DNA of 64,000 bases. Source: Xenorhabdus koppenhoeferi (GTDB lineage Bacteria; Pseudomonadota; Gammaproteobacteria; Enterobacterales; Enterobacteriaceae). This document shows, piece by piece, positions 39,106 through 50,673 of this stretch. Location: positions 43,558 to 107,557 of the forward strand of contig NZ_FPBJ01000007.1 of NCBI RefSeq assembly GCF_900116635.1, in the 5' to 3' direction. The notes beneath the pieces are model-generated. The model saw only the letters and a list, made by a program, of their open reading frames with translations. It did no database searches and was not told the DNA's origin. A program made the position numbers and the translations under genes. Every line of letters begins with the position of its first letter. The stretch's first letter is position 1.

Positions 39106-39516
39106 ATGAAAAAACCTAAAATTATCATTAATGAACTGGATGCTGAACGTTTAGATTCTCTGTTGGAACAACCCGCATTTGCCAATACCAGCATTGCTGA
39201 TGCCTTGAATGAAGAACTGGATCGGGCAGAAATTCTTCCTCCGGTAGAGATCCCGGCGGATGTTGTCACAATGAACAGTGAAATTCGCTTTATTGATTTG
39301 AGTAACAATGAAGAACGTGTTCGCACGCTGGTCTACCCTGCTTCCCTGCAAGACAGCATCAAACAACTGTCAGTCATGGCTCCTATGGGCGCTGCTCTTT
39401 TAGGGCTTCGGGTAAATGATGAAATAAACTGGGCATTACCGAACGGTGAAAAAACCCGAATAAAGGTGTTAGAGATACTTTACCAACCGGAAGCGGCAGG
39501 TGAATATCACCGTTAA
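39106..39516 (+). CDS. rnk: Regulator of nucleoside diphosphate kinase (Gre-factor-like)
   Basis: This 136-residue protein matches Rnk ([17 protein letters not shown], then [10 protein letters not shown] and [18 protein letters not shown]). It has a short N-terminal coiled coil and a GreA/GreB-type C-terminal domain, and binds RNA polymerase. The ATG at 39106 gives exactly the family length; an upstream start would read through the hairpin. Confidence 0.96.
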   Translation: MKKPKIIINELDAERLDSLLEQPAFANTSIADALNEELDRAEILPPVEIPADVVTMNSEIRFIDLSNNEERVRTLVYPASLQDSIKQLSVMAPMGAALLGLRVNDEINWALPNGEKTRIKVLEILYQPEAAGEYHR

Positions 39517-39521
39517 TTTCT

Positions 39522-39553
39522 AGCCAGCTCAGTTAGACCGAACTGGCTTTTGT
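39522..39553 (+). terminator. Terminator after rnk
   Basis: AGCCAG and CTGGCT with internal AGTT/AACT pairing are followed by TTTTG; the hairpin lies between the convergent rnk and pmbA genes. Confidence 0.6.
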
Positions 39554-39566
39554 TGATTGAGTATCC

Positions 39567-40910
39567 CTATTGACCGGCGATACTCATTTCCGGCAGCAAT
39601 ACCGAACCACACTGAATATTGCTGCGTGTTTCGATATCATCACCAATTGTTACCATATTTGCCCACATATCCTTCAAGTTACCAGCGATGGTAATCTCAC
39701 TGACCGGGTATTGAATTTCGCCGTTTTCAACCCAAAAACCGGAGGCACCACGGGAGTAATCACCTGTAACCGCACTGACGCCCTGTCCCATCAATTCAGT
39801 GACAATCAGTCCCGTTCCCATTTCACGCAACAGACCAGTAAAATCCACTCCCTGACCCGCTATGTGCCAGTTATGAATGCCACCGGCATGGCCTGTGTTC
39901 ACCATTCCCAACTTGCGGGCAGAATAAGAAGTCAGCAACCAAGTTTGCAAAACACCCTCTTTAATGATGTCACATGGCGTTGTACGCACACCTTCACTAT
40001 CAAAAGGTGTTGAAGCCAGTCCGCGCAACAAATGCGGCTGTTCTTGAATTGTTAGCCATGAAGGCAGAATCTGCTTGCCCAGACTATCCAGCAAGAAAGA
40101 AGATTTACGATAAATGCTGCTACCGCTGATTGCTCCAACCAAATGACCAAACAAACCTGTTGCCACTTCCGCAGAAAAGATAATTGGTGCTTTCATCGTT
40201 GGTAACTTGCGCGCGCCCAGACGGGAAAGTGTACGACGGGCACACTCCTGCCCAACCCATTCAGGGGATTTCAGATCATCGAAATGGCGACTTACAGTAT
40301 AGGCATAATCACGCTCCATATTGCCATTCTGCTCTGCAATCACACAGCTAGACATAGAGTGACGACTTGAACAGTAGCTTTGCAGCATACCGTGGCTGTT
40401 ACCAAATACCCGAATGCCATAATGACTATTGAAACTACCGCCTTCGGTATTAGTAATGCGTTCATCTGCCTGTAATGAGGCTTGTTCAGCACGGGCTGCT
40501 AATTCAATGGCCGTATCAGCATCCATATCAGCAGGATGGAAAAGATCCAATTCCGGTGCATCAAATGCCAATAATTCCTTATCGGCAGGGCCGGCATAAG
40601 GATCAGGGGATGTGTAGCGAGCGATATCTATAGCAGCCTGAACAGTACGGGCAATTGCCTCAGGGCTTAAGTCCGTAGAGGAAGCGCTACCTTTACGTTG
40701 CTGATGATAAACCGTGATCCCCAGAGCGCCATCACTGTTAAACTCAACATTTTCGACTTCACTGAAACGGGTGCTGACACTAATTCCCGTGGTTTTATTA
40801 ACCGCGACTTCCGCAGCATCACAACTGGCTTGTGCTAATTCCAGAGCATGGGCAACTGCATCTTCCAGTTGCTGACGCTGCTCTGCGATTTGTTGATTGG
40901 TGACTATCAT
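39567..40910 (-). CDS. pmbA: Metalloprotease subunit PmbA/TldE
   Basis: This 447-residue protein matches PmbA (TldE), the non-catalytic partner of TldD. The C-terminal half has the family pattern [17 protein letters not shown] and [20 protein letters not shown]. TldD-TldE cleaves the leader or tail of modified peptides such as microcin B17 and degrades CcdA. Here pmbA and tldD lie 0.9 kb apart with darP between them, which differs from E. coli, where tldD is distant. Confidence 0.96.
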   Translation of the reverse strand: MIVTNQQIAEQRQQLEDAVAHALELAQASCDAAEVAVNKTTGISVSTRFSEVENVEFNSDGALGITVYHQQRKGSASSTDLSPEAIARTVQAAIDIARYTSPDPYAGPADKELLAFDAPELDLFHPADMDADTAIELAARAEQASLQADERITNTEGGSFNSHYGIRVFGNSHGMLQSYCSSRHSMSSCVIAEQNGNMERDYAYTVSRHFDDLKSPEWVGQECARRTLSRLGARKLPTMKAPIIFSAEVATGLFGHLVGAISGSSIYRKSSFLLDSLGKQILPSWLTIQEQPHLLRGLASTPFDSEGVRTTPCDIIKEGVLQTWLLTSYSARKLGMVNTGHAGGIHNWHIAGQGVDFTGLLREMGTGLIVTELMGQGVSAVTGDYSRGASGFWVENGEIQYPVSEITIAGNLKDMWANMVTIGDDIETRSNIQCGSVLLPEMSIAGQ

Positions 40911-41108
40911 TAATTAACCATAATCCATTGAATTAAAAATAAAAATCGTCAGAAAAAATGCCTCCACCCACGTCATGGCATGAATGCCGAGTGGTAATCA
41001 GGCAATTTTCCCAGTTACAATACACAATATTAGGATGTTAACACCCACCGGACGATAGGTCATGCTCCAAAACACACCTTATCCGGCCTTTTTAGAAGGA
41101 AAACAATT

Positions 41109-41645
41109 ATGGCAAAGCAGCCTGAAGATTGGCTCGACAATTATCCTGCTGAAGAGGAAGAAGAAGAGATAATCTGGGTCAGTAAAAGCGAAATCAAACG
41201 AGACGCTGAAATACTGAAAAAATTGGGAACGGAACTGGTTGAACTCAGCAAAAACCAACTGGCACGGATACCACTGGATGAAGATTTGCTGGCTGCCATT
41301 GAGCTGGCCCAGAAAATCAAACGTGAAGGTCGCCGCCGCCAATTACAGTTAATCGGAAAATTATTGCGTGCCCGTGATCCTGAACCCATCACCATTGCGC
41401 TGGATAAACTGAAAAATCGTCACAACCAGCAAATCGTTATCTTACACAAGCTGGAAGAGCTGCGTGATAAATTGCTCGAAGATGATGATGCCTTTGAGGA
41501 AGTTATTGCGCTGTATCCGCATACAGATCGTCAACAGCTTCGCACACTGGTTCGTAATGCTAAAAAAGAGAAAGCGGCTAACAAGCCACCAAAATCTTAC
41601 CGTCAGATTTTTCAATATCTGAAAGAGTTATCGGAATCAGCTTAA
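41109..41645 (+). CDS. darP: Ribosome-associated protein DarP (YjgA)
   Basis: This 178-residue acidic/basic helical protein matches YjgA/DarP ([20 protein letters not shown]; then [12 protein letters not shown]). It assists late 50S assembly. It is divergent from pmbA, as in E. coli. The start at 41109 follows an AAGGA ribosome site. Confidence 0.96.
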   Translation: MAKQPEDWLDNYPAEEEEEEIIWVSKSEIKRDAEILKKLGTELVELSKNQLARIPLDEDLLAAIELAQKIKREGRRRQLQLIGKLLRARDPEPITIALDKLKNRHNQQIVILHKLEELRDKLLEDDDAFEEVIALYPHTDRQQLRTLVRNAKKEKAANKPPKSYRQIFQYLKELSESA

Positions 41646-41655
41646 TCAGCCCTCC

Positions 41656-41686
41656 ACCGCCATTTCGTTAAGAATTGGCGGTATTT
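41656..41686. terminator. Hairpin between darP and tldD ends
   Basis: ACCGCCA (41656-41662) pairs with TGGCGGT (41676-41682), followed by ATTT. It is a weak terminator for darP. Confidence 0.55.
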
Positions 41687-41823
41687 CCCTCTGCCTATTC
41701 CCCTTCTCCATTACCATTGCATTAAATTGGTTTAAGTTAACACCTTGAGACAAATGATGCGGAAATGTAACATTTAATGGGATAGCTTTTTTACTTTAAG
41801 TCATCTCCACTCCGTTCCCTAAA

Positions 41824-43269
41824 TCAGGCTGTTCCGCCTACGGTCAGGTTATCCAGCTTAAGGGTTGGCTGACCAACACCGACCGGAACACTCTGACCTT
41901 CTTTACCACATACACCGACACCTTTGTCCAGGGCAAGGTCATTGCCAACCATCGAAATTTGCTGCATGGCTTCAATGCCGGAGCCAATCAGTGTTGCTCC
42001 TTTCACAGGTTTCGTAATTTTACCATTTTCGATTAAGTAGGCTTCTGAGGTTGAGAAAACAAACTTACCGGACGTGATATCCACCTGACCACCACCGAAA
42101 TTCGGAGCATACAGCCCACGATCAACACTGGCGATAATTTCTTCTGGTGTGGAATTCCCGGCCAGCATATAGGTATTGGTCATGCGTGGCATTGGCAGGT
42201 GTGCATAGGATTCACGGCGACCGTTGCCTGTCGGAGCCACACCCATCAGGCGGGCATTGAGTTTATCCTGCATATAGCCTTTCAGGATGCCATTCTCAAT
42301 CAGAACGTTGTACTGCCCCGGAACCCCTTCGTCATCAATAGACAATGAACCGCGACGACCTTCAATGGTTCCGTCATCCACCACGGTACAAAATTCAGAA
42401 GCTACCTTTTGACCAATCTGACCAGAGAAAACTGATGTACCACGGCGGTTGAAATCACCTTCCAGACCATGCCCTACCGCTTCATGCAGCAAAACTCCCG
42501 GCCAGCCAGCGCCCAATACGACCGGCATCGTACCCGCCGGTGCCGCAACTGCTGACAGATTAATCAGTGCCATGCGAACCGCTTCACGGGCAAATTGATC
42601 TGCCAATACCTGACCGTCTTCAGTTTGCAGAAAATACTCGTAGCCATAACGAGCACCACCACCACTGCCACCACGTTCACGTTTGCCATCTTCTTCCACC
42701 AACACGCTGACGGAAAGACGTACCAATGGACGAATATCTGCGGCTAATGTGCCATCTGTTGCTGCTACCAACATCTGCTCATAAACACCGCTCAGACTGG
42801 CATTGACCTCTTGTACGCGGGAGTCTTCCGCACGGGCGATTTGATCAACCCGATGCAATAAAGCAATTTTTTCTTCCCGACTCATGCTCTGCAATGGGTC
42901 AATAGCGGTATAAAGTGCTTTATATGTGACGGCACCTAACGTATGTACAACAACATTACCTGCTTCCCGCACAATGCTTCGCGCTGCCTGCGCACTTTGC
43001 TGTAATGCGTCCAGTGTAATTTGATCAGCATAAGCAAAACCGGTTTTTTCTCCACTGATCGCGCGAACACCTACACCTTGATCAATATTATAAGAACCAT
43101 CTTTAATAATGCGGTCTTCCAATACCCATGTTTCATGGTAACTAGATTGGAAATAGAGATCGGCATAGTCCAGACGACGTTCTGCCAATTGCCCCAAAAC
43201 AGAAAATAAGTCTTGATGATTTAGATTATTAGCAGCCAGTAAGTGTTCACTGACATAAGTTAAACTCAT
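41824..43269 (-). CDS. tldD: Metalloprotease TldD
   Basis: This 481-residue protein matches TldD, with the zinc-site motif [14 protein letters not shown] (HExxxH) near residue 262 and [15 protein letters not shown]. It is the catalytic subunit of the TldD/TldE peptidase. It is the last gene of a yhdP-nit-tldD run, the same order as around E. coli yhdP and tldD with the nit gene between. Confidence 0.97.
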   Translation of the reverse strand: MSLTYVSEHLLAANNLNHQDLFSVLGQLAERRLDYADLYFQSSYHETWVLEDRIIKDGSYNIDQGVGVRAISGEKTGFAYADQITLDALQQSAQAARSIVREAGNVVVHTLGAVTYKALYTAIDPLQSMSREEKIALLHRVDQIARAEDSRVQEVNASLSGVYEQMLVAATDGTLAADIRPLVRLSVSVLVEEDGKRERGGSGGGARYGYEYFLQTEDGQVLADQFAREAVRMALINLSAVAAPAGTMPVVLGAGWPGVLLHEAVGHGLEGDFNRRGTSVFSGQIGQKVASEFCTVVDDGTIEGRRGSLSIDDEGVPGQYNVLIENGILKGYMQDKLNARLMGVAPTGNGRRESYAHLPMPRMTNTYMLAGNSTPEEIIASVDRGLYAPNFGGGQVDITSGKFVFSTSEAYLIENGKITKPVKGATLIGSGIEAMQQISMVGNDLALDKGVGVCGKEGQSVPVGVGQPTLKLDNLTVGGTA

Positions 43270-43286
43270 AGTAATTACTCTTTACC

Positions 43287-44135
43287 TTAATTTAGATTCT
43301 TTTTTATCAAAGAAGTCAGTTGTGGACGGAATCGATTGTGTTTTACTACTTTTATCTGTTCACGCATGTGAGTCAGACTATCCCGCCGGATATTAAGCTG
43401 TAATGCGCTGACGGTCAGCGGGTTTTTCCTGATAATTTCTCCCCAACCACTCACTGCCATTGAGTGGCCCCATGTTCTGCGGGTGCCGTGTACGCCAACC
43501 TGTGCTGGTGCCAGAATAATACATTGATTCTCAATAGCACGTGCTCTCAGTAGTGGTTCCCAATGTGCCTTGCCCGTCAGGTGGGTGAAAGCAGCCGGAA
43601 CAGAGATAAGTTCAGCCCCCTGCTCACGCAATGCCTGAAATAACCCAGGAAAACGCAAATCATAACAGATAGTCATGCCCAAACGACCAACGGGTGTATC
43701 GACAACGGTAATGTGTTCTCCACGCTGGTAAATGGTGGATTCGTTATAAGCACCATGTTCATCGTTGATATTGACATCGAACATGTGGATTTTATCATAG
43801 CGGGCACGGATTTTACCCTGATCATCAAACAGCAGGCTACTGCTCGTGATACGGGAGGGATCTTCCCGACTGATCATTGGCATGGAACCAATCAGCAACC
43901 AAATGCCGTAACGCTGTGCCATCTCACTGACCGCTTGTTGCAATGGCCCATTTCCCTGCACTTCTGCATATTGGCGATAGGTTTCAGCATCGGCGAACAG
44001 CAACGCATTTTCCGGGGTCAGAACTAATTTTACTGTGTCTGGCAGTTGCTTAATCTGTTGTTCGATTTGCGCTAAATTATATTTAACATTCCTTCCACTA
44101 CATAATTGTAAAAGTGCAACATTAACGTTTCTCAT
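43287..44135 (-). CDS. Carbon-nitrogen hydrolase (Nit-type, probable deaminated-glutathione amidase)
   Basis: This 282-residue nitrilase-superfamily protein has the Glu-Lys-Cys triad: Glu42 in TPENALLF, Lys in YDKIHMFDV (near 115) and Cys in MTICYDLRFPG (near 155). The pattern resembles Nit1/YbeM, which repair deaminated glutathione. Its start overlaps the yhdP stop by four bases, and tldD follows after 17 bases. The assignment to the Nit branch is from motif likeness. Confidence 0.88.
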   Translation of the reverse strand: MRNVNVALLQLCSGRNVKYNLAQIEQQIKQLPDTVKLVLTPENALLFADAETYRQYAEVQGNGPLQQAVSEMAQRYGIWLLIGSMPMISREDPSRITSSSLLFDDQGKIRARYDKIHMFDVNINDEHGAYNESTIYQRGEHITVVDTPVGRLGMTICYDLRFPGLFQALREQGAELISVPAAFTHLTGKAHWEPLLRARAIENQCIILAPAQVGVHGTRRTWGHSMAVSGWGEIIRKNPLTVSALQLNIRRDSLTHMREQIKVVKHNRFRPQLTSLIKKNLN

Positions 44136-47100
44136 GACCCTTTATTCTCCTTAAGCTGACGTAAGACTTCATCAATTTTAGGCTGTTCTAGGCTACCCGT
44201 TAACCGATAGCGAATCACCGATACCTTATTCCATAGCGGCCCCAGCACTTTTGTTGCCGCAAAAACTGCTGCACCAGCCACCGGATTGACTGCAAAAGCT
44301 GTCGCTACTCCCACCGTTGTAGAAATTTCTGGTGTAATCACCAGATCCATATTGATCTGACGATGAACCAAGTCTGTCCATCCTTTGGCATTGATATCTG
44401 CTGCTAATCCATCAATGAGGAAATTATCGGTATGCATAACGCCATTTTTTATCGTTGCGTCGCCATGAATAGCATCAAAGTTGAAATCATTACCGAATGT
44501 ATCACTGAAATCCAATTGTAATTTACGCAACAAGGCGTCAAAGCTGATAAGTCTCAGTAATTGCCCTGCCCTGCCACCACCCAGTTTGGCGATAGCCCCT
44601 TTTTTCATATTTCCAGTCAACGTCCCGTTCAGTGTCTTGAGATCCGGCTGCCACGGAACATCTTGCCACCTCATGTTAAAATCAAAGTTGAAAGGTGCAT
44701 CAATAATCGGAACGATGAACCCCAGATAAGCGGCCATGTCATCGAATTTTTCTCCCGATAATTGCCCTTTGGCTTGGGTATGGCTTCCGGTGTCACTCTC
44801 ATACCACCGACCGGATAAGGTCAGCTTTCCGGCACTGTTCTCCACTTGTCCATTGGTCAGAATCAAGGAATCACCTTCCGGCTTAATCGACGCAGTTACT
44901 TTGCCGAGTTTTAGTCCAGCAATCCAGCATTCTGCGCATGTGATATTCAGTGACGGCCAATTATCCAGAGCATAATGAGGTGATGGTGCTTTATTTAACG
45001 TTAACTTGTCGGTATCAACTGCTGGATCTGTCACAAACCGTGGATCGTAATAAAGATAATTGATTGATGCCTGCATTGGTTTATTTTTTTGAATAAACAG
45101 ACTGCCGTTGATTTCTTCACCGCCCGCGCTGACATTCATGCCATCCGCTTGTCGGACGACATTGAATGCCAGCTGATTCCAGCGCTGTCCAGCAAGATCC
45201 AGTGAAGGTAAAGAAATTTCAAATACGTTTGTCCACAGCAAACCATTATCTGCCGATGAATGCCGGCTCAAAGGCTCAATTAACGCCAACAGTTTTTCGC
45301 CATCAATTGCAGGTAATTCTAACGCCAACAACGATTTTTTCGGCAACGCCGGGTATCCTTCGCCATCCGTTGTCAGAATACCCCGTTGCAAGCGGGTATG
45401 TTTTTTCTCCAACATCCATTGGGTGTTGAACGCGTATCGTTCACCGATTGAGCCTTTCATCTGGAGTTGATCCAGATCGCCGGTAGCAAGGATATTAACG
45501 TTATTCCATTTCCGCAGGGATGGTGTATCCAATACCGGTAATTTACTGTTGATATGTGACAAATCGGCATCTATTGCAACACGGTATTTCACCCTATCCT
45601 CTGAGGATAGATCACTTGAAGGTATTGTAATATTTACCTTACCCAGCCAATTCAGTGTTCCAGATAGCTTACTGCGGATCTCGGCAGGCAGTCCCGGCAA
45701 TGTCTGTGCCGCCCAATGTGCACCCAAGTTCACATCTACCTGATAATGTTTAGGTAAATCTTTGGTAGAAAAATGCAGGGACAACGGATTTTCAAACCAA
45801 TGGGCAGACAGTGAGTCACTGGTTAAATTACCATTGTCAAAACGGAACTTACCGCTGAGGTGTTCCATTTTGCTATCCAATGGCTTGATGAACAGTTGGG
45901 TGTCTTTCAGCACCACCTCACCATTCGCATTAACGTCACCCTGTCCCAAGGGAATGTCCAGATGGAGTCTGCCATCCACTTTTCCCTCAAGCTGCAAGCT
46001 ATCCAATGCGCTGCCAATCGATCCCGCCAATGGACTGTGATTAAAATAATCGTGGATGTTTTTCCCATCGCCGGATAATTCAGCATCAATGAACAGCTTA
46101 TCCTGACCATAATCAGGGATCGCCGCCGAAACCTGGTGGGCATCCACCCGGCCTAATCTCGCTTTCTGGGCCTGCATCCACAATCCGTTATTCTGGAAAT
46201 TCAGGTCAATATCCAAATCCAGCAGGGCTGGCCAGTCAGGTTGATACTGAAAGGTTGCATTGTGCAAGGGAACAAAGACCTGAAATTGGCCGTTGTTTTG
46301 TTTAAATGGAAAATCATGGGGATTGCCATGAAAAATCAAAGTCGCCTTATCGACCTTTCCCTTAATCAAAGATTCTGTCAGATAATCCGTCAGCGATTCC
46401 CCCATCAGTGGTTTAGGAAAATAACGCCATGCCTCACCTAAATCATTAAGTCGGATCCCCGCGAGCATTTCCAGCACAGGCGGGGCGGCTTGCGGTTGCT
46501 GATAGCGGAAATCCCCGTTGAACCACAGTGATTTGGCCTGTAAATCCAGCCCCTTCCCCCATAAATCCATGCCATGACGATCATTTTTCCATTCAATGCG
46601 CCCTTTGCTGTCAACGATATTGAGCGGAGCCTGAAACATGTTCCCATAATCAATGGTACTGTTTTGCAATTTAAATTTGAGGTTTCCCCGCCGCTTATTA
46701 CCATCTAGCATGCCGCTGAAGTGGCTGACGGAAGGCCATTCTTTCCAGCGTAACCAGCTTATATCCTGCCATTCCATACTTATTCCCATCTCTTCGGGAA
46801 GTTCTGGCGTAATATCGAGGGCAAAATTATTGAGCATTCCTTTCGGCTGCCGGTATTGCCACTCTTTGACAACATCAGGTGTTAAAAAAGAGAGCGTCGG
46901 CAATATGCCATTTAAACGTTCAAGCTGAATGTTTTCGGCACGAATGCGCCAGTGATCTTTACTCTGGTATTGACGGGACTGATTAAGATAAAGCGCTTTG
47001 ATATTCCCCTCAATCCATTGCTGGTTATCGGTTTTCAGGTTTGATAAATTGGGAATATTGAATAACCAGCCTTCCCCCTGACGACGCATTTTCAAGAGTA

Positions 47101-47950
47101 AATCATTAACTGCAAGCTGATGTTTTTCATTCCCAACATGCCAGTCAGCCTTCCCTTGTTTGAGTTGCAGGTGCGCGCTATCAATGCGCCCATCCTGCAA
47201 ATTAATCCAGCTCGCCAGGCTGAAATGGGCATTTTCCAGCCCCATGTTATCCTTCAACCAACGGCTTAGCCATAACCGCATATCAATATCATCGGCCTGC
47301 AAATAAATCCTGCCACTCTTGAGAAATCCATCAGTATCTGTCAGGTCTAGCTTTACCTGAACAACACCTTCCTGACCATTAATCGAAGAAAGGCTTACAC
47401 TGCCTTGTGCCCGATGGCGGTTGTCTTTATTCAGCCACGTAAACTGTGGCAACAGTAAATCAGCTTTTTCACCGGATGGCGTCAAAAAGCTGAATCGACT
47501 ATCGCTCAGATCAAAATGGTTAAATTGTTCAAGAAACAAAGAAGAGACGCTGTCTGGTTCTGAAAGCATACTATTGCCATCTTGCCCAAACAGAGCCTTG
47601 TTATAGTTAACCTGAAGCTGGTAAAAGGACAGACCACGAAAATACCAACGTCGTTGCAAAAGAGAGCGCCAGACATCGAGAGAAAGTACTATCTTTTTGG
47701 CATGGATATCGGCGCTTTCAGCTTTCGCGCTGATATCACGAATTTCCAGACTGGGGCCAAATGACTCCCAGTGACCATTGATGTAACCTATATTGACAGG
47801 TATCTCTGTCACCGCAGTAATTTTCTCAGATAATTGCTGACGGTATTCGTTAATATGTGGCAGGAAGAGACGCAACCCACTGACAAGCAAAGCCACAATG
47901 ATAATGACTATTGCGGCTGTCGCTAATAATATGCCCGGCAGTCGCCTCAC
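44132..47950 (-). CDS. yhdP: AsmA-like lipid transport protein YhdP
   Basis: This 1272-residue protein (E. coli 1266) has one N-terminal membrane helix (ILLATAAIVIIIVALLVSGL) and a very long periplasmic beta-rich body, ending with the AsmA-type C-terminal region (GGGRAGQLLRLISFDALLRK, then FNFDAIHGDATI). YhdP with TamB and YdbH carries phospholipids to the outer membrane. It is coupled to the nit gene and lies 90 bases after rng. Confidence 0.96.
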   Translation of the reverse strand: MRRLPGILLATAAIVIIIVALLVSGLRLFLPHINEYRQQLSEKITAVTEIPVNIGYINGHWESFGPSLEIRDISAKAESADIHAKKIVLSLDVWRSLLQRRWYFRGLSFYQLQVNYNKALFGQDGNSMLSEPDSVSSLFLEQFNHFDLSDSRFSFLTPSGEKADLLLPQFTWLNKDNRHRAQGSVSLSSINGQEGVVQVKLDLTDTDGFLKSGRIYLQADDIDMRLWLSRWLKDNMGLENAHFSLASWINLQDGRIDSAHLQLKQGKADWHVGNEKHQLAVNDLLLKMRRQGEGWLFNIPNLSNLKTDNQQWIEGNIKALYLNQSRQYQSKDHWRIRAENIQLERLNGILPTLSFLTPDVVKEWQYRQPKGMLNNFALDITPELPEEMGISMEWQDISWLRWKEWPSVSHFSGMLDGNKRRGNLKFKLQNSTIDYGNMFQAPLNIVDSKGRIEWKNDRHGMDLWGKGLDLQAKSLWFNGDFRYQQPQAAPPVLEMLAGIRLNDLGEAWRYFPKPLMGESLTDYLTESLIKGKVDKATLIFHGNPHDFPFKQNNGQFQVFVPLHNATFQYQPDWPALLDLDIDLNFQNNGLWMQAQKARLGRVDAHQVSAAIPDYGQDKLFIDAELSGDGKNIHDYFNHSPLAGSIGSALDSLQLEGKVDGRLHLDIPLGQGDVNANGEVVLKDTQLFIKPLDSKMEHLSGKFRFDNGNLTSDSLSAHWFENPLSLHFSTKDLPKHYQVDVNLGAHWAAQTLPGLPAEIRSKLSGTLNWLGKVNITIPSSDLSSEDRVKYRVAIDADLSHINSKLPVLDTPSLRKWNNVNILATGDLDQLQMKGSIGERYAFNTQWMLEKKHTRLQRGILTTDGEGYPALPKKSLLALELPAIDGEKLLALIEPLSRHSSADNGLLWTNVFEISLPSLDLAGQRWNQLAFNVVRQADGMNVSAGGEEINGSLFIQKNKPMQASINYLYYDPRFVTDPAVDTDKLTLNKAPSPHYALDNWPSLNITCAECWIAGLKLGKVTASIKPEGDSLILTNGQVENSAGKLTLSGRWYESDTGSHTQAKGQLSGEKFDDMAAYLGFIVPIIDAPFNFDFNMRWQDVPWQPDLKTLNGTLTGNMKKGAIAKLGGGRAGQLLRLISFDALLRKLQLDFSDTFGNDFNFDAIHGDATIKNGVMHTDNFLIDGLAADINAKGWTDLVHRQINMDLVITPEISTTVGVATAFAVNPVAGAAVFAATKVLGPLWNKVSVIRYRLTGSLEQPKIDEVLRQLKENKGS

Positions 47951-48040
47951 ACATGTCTCCTTAGTGTCAGCGTTGTAGCGTTATATCAATATGCAAACAG
48001 ATGTCTGCAAGCTTATATTTACATCGTAACTATTTCATGA

Positions 48041-49513
48041 CTACATCATAATCACATCAAATTGTTCCTGACTGTAAAGCTGCTCTGTCTGTACTTTGAC
48101 CTGTTTACCCACAAAAATTTCTACTTCTGCCAATGCATGAGATTCATCTCCTTTCAGGACTTCACTAACGGCAGGAGAAGCGTAAACCAGAAAACGATCT
48201 GCATTAATTGCACGATTAACACGCACTATTTCACGCAATATTTCATAACATACGGTTTCAACCGATTTCACTGTGCCGCGTCCCTGACAAGTCGGGCAGC
48301 TATCACACAAGATATGTTCGAGGCTCTCCCTTGTACGCTTGCGCGTCATCTCCACCAGCCCCAGTTGAGAGAAGCCATTGATGGTTGTTTTCACTCGATC
48401 TTTACTTAATGCCAGATCCAAGGAAGCCAATACACGACGACGATGCTCTTCATTATCCATATCAATAAAATCAATGATAATGATACCACCCAAGTTGCGC
48501 AGCCTTAATTGTCGGGCGATAGCTTGTGTTGCTTCAATATTGGTACTAAAGATAGTTTCTTCCAAATTACGGTGTCCAACAAAAGCCCCTGTATTAATAT
48601 CGATTGTGGTCATGGCTTCTGTCTGATCAATAATCAGATAACCACCCGACTTTAATTCCACTTTACGCTCTAGCGCCCGCTGAATTTCATTTTCCACGCC
48701 ATAGAGATCGAATATTGGTTGCTCCCCCTGAAAATATTCCAGCTTGGCGTTCATCTCAGGAATATATTCATCAATGAACTCCTGCAATTGAATAAATGTC
48801 TGGCGCGAATCAACCCGAATACGATCAAGGGAAGCACCGACAAAATCACGCAAAATACGCTGAGCCAGAGCCAGTTCACCGTATACTTTATTTTTGGTAA
48901 TATTGCGTTTCTTGCGCTCAATGACCTTACTCCACAAGCGCTTTAAAAATGCGGCATCCTGCGCAATTTCTTCTGTTCCCACACCTTCGGCAGCAGTACG
49001 GATAATAAACCCACCATGTTCATCACAGTAATCTGTAACAACGCTTTTCAGACGTTCACGTTCTTCTTCACTCTCGATTCGCTGTGAAACACCCACATGC
49101 GATGTTCCCGGCATAAATACCAGATAACGTGATGGTAAAGTGATATCCGTTGTCAAACGGGCACCTTTTGTACCAAGGGGATCTTTTACTACCTGAACAA
49201 TTAAATCCTGTCCTTGGTATACCAACTTGGAAATATCCCTGACGTGGAAATTTTTCCGTTCTTCACCTGCAATACATTCAGTATGAGGCATAATATCTGA
49301 AGCGTGTAAAAAAGCGGCCTTCTCCAGTCCGATATCCACAAAAGCCGCCTGCATTCCGGGTAAAACCCGACTCACGCGACCTTTATAAATATTCCCGACA
49401 ATGCCCCTTCTGGCTTCCCGTTCAATATGGATTTCTTGCAATACACCGCCGCCATCAATATAAGCAACCCGCGTTTCGGACGGTGTTACATTGACTAATA
49501 ACTCTGCTGTCAT
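48041..49513 (-). CDS. rng: Ribonuclease G
   Basis: This 490-residue endonuclease (E. coli 489) has an N-terminal S1 domain ([20 protein letters not shown]), the DNase-I-like catalytic region with the metal-binding aspartates ([16 protein letters not shown] near 303 and [14 protein letters not shown] near 345), and the zinc-link CPTCQGRG near 405. It matures 16S rRNA 5' ends and degrades some mRNAs. Its start overlaps the yhdE stop (ATGA). Confidence 0.98.
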   Translation of the reverse strand: MTAELLVNVTPSETRVAYIDGGGVLQEIHIEREARRGIVGNIYKGRVSRVLPGMQAAFVDIGLEKAAFLHASDIMPHTECIAGEERKNFHVRDISKLVYQGQDLIVQVVKDPLGTKGARLTTDITLPSRYLVFMPGTSHVGVSQRIESEEERERLKSVVTDYCDEHGGFIIRTAAEGVGTEEIAQDAAFLKRLWSKVIERKKRNITKNKVYGELALAQRILRDFVGASLDRIRVDSRQTFIQLQEFIDEYIPEMNAKLEYFQGEQPIFDLYGVENEIQRALERKVELKSGGYLIIDQTEAMTTIDINTGAFVGHRNLEETIFSTNIEATQAIARQLRLRNLGGIIIIDFIDMDNEEHRRRVLASLDLALSKDRVKTTINGFSQLGLVEMTRKRTRESLEHILCDSCPTCQGRGTVKSVETVCYEILREIVRVNRAINADRFLVYASPAVSEVLKGDESHALAEVEIFVGKQVKVQTEQLYSQEQFDVIMM

Positions 49514-50097
49514 GAATCATTCTTCCCGTCAGCTAACGCTAAAAATCGTGTGATTAATTCATACGTTTCCACCAATGGCAAGCCGACAACAGCATGGTAA
49601 CTGCCATTTATTTTTCTGACAAAACAACCGCCCTTACCTTGAATGCCATAAGCTCCGGCTTTATCCATCGGCTCCCCAGTTGCGATATATTCCTGTATTT
49701 CCCGTTGGGATAACTGGCGGAATGTCACATCTGTAATGACTGTTTCGCTGAGGACGCATTGACTGTTTGATAAAGCAACAGCGGTTATGACTTGGTGGCT
49801 CTGGCCTGATAAAGCACTGAGCATTTTTGTGGAGTGTTGTTGATCGCGAGGTTTTTCCAAAATGCGGTTATCTAATACGACAATGGTATCAGCCCCCAAA
49901 ACAGGGTAATCATGTGGTGCCAGTGTAACCCCAGCCTGAGATTTTTCTCTGGCCAGCCGAGTGACATATTGCTGCGGAGACTCTCCTTCACGCCATTTTT
50001 CTTCGACCTGAGCTGTCAGGATCGCAAAATTAAAATCTAACAATCCCACCAACTCACGCCGTCTTGGTGAGCCAGAAGCTAAATAAATGGTTTTCAT
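49510..50097 (-). CDS. yhdE: Maf-type nucleoside triphosphate pyrophosphatase
   Basis: This 195-residue Maf-family enzyme has [10 protein letters not shown] near 8, ADTIVVLDN and the [13 protein letters not shown] motif. E. coli YhdE hydrolyses dTTP and UTP, likely as house-cleaning. It stands between mreD and rng as in E. coli. Confidence 0.96.
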   Translation of the reverse strand: MKTIYLASGSPRRRELVGLLDFNFAILTAQVEEKWREGESPQQYVTRLAREKSQAGVTLAPHDYPVLGADTIVVLDNRILEKPRDQQHSTKMLSALSGQSHQVITAVALSNSQCVLSETVITDVTFRQLSQREIQEYIATGEPMDKAGAYGIQGKGGCFVRKINGSYHAVVGLPLVETYELITRFLALADGKNDS

Positions 50098-50184
50098 TGT
50101 GAGTCATCCTTAGAGCCTATCCCAGTAAACTATTTGATTTGCAGCAGACTCTTAATATCAGTTCATTTAATACAGAAACCGCCT

Positions 50185-50673
50185 CTAGCGAACTGAAAAC
50201 TGACGGCGGATTTTCCGCATTAATAAGAATAGCCAGGGCCAGAGAATACCATTGACCAAACCATTCCAGAACACTTCAGGATGGAAGGTTGTCTTCGGTA
50301 ATAAAGCATGGGCTAAAAAGACACAAATGTTCATCAGGGTTGAAAGCCCCATGACAACCAAGGCTTGCTGCCAAAGAGCCATATTCCGAATAAGCTGAAA
50401 TTTGAAGGCCATCAAAAAACTGATCAGGCTAAACGCCAGAGCATGTGCTCCCAGAATACTTCCATGCAATAAGTCAATGATAAGCCCCAACACAAATCCG
50501 GTGCCGACACTGACACGATGGGGAAGCGCAAGCAACCAGTAAACTAAGCACAACATTAATAACGTGGGCCGAAACATAAAAAACTGTTCCGGCCACGGCA
50601 TAATTTGTAGCACTATTGCTATCAGGAAAGATAACCAAATGACCCAACGTCCTTTGCTATGGTACTGGCTCAT
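50185..50673 (-). CDS. mreD: Rod-shape-determining protein MreD
   Basis: This 162-residue inner-membrane protein has about five hydrophobic segments and the MreD pattern ([20 protein letters not shown], then [13 protein letters not shown]). It is part of the elongasome. Its start overlaps the mreC stop by one base. Confidence 0.96.
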   Translation of the reverse strand: MSQYHSKGRWVIWLSFLIAIVLQIMPWPEQFFMFRPTLLMLCLVYWLLALPHRVSVGTGFVLGLIIDLLHGSILGAHALAFSLISFLMAFKFQLIRNMALWQQALVVMGLSTLMNICVFLAHALLPKTTFHPEVFWNGLVNGILWPWLFLLMRKIRRQFSVR

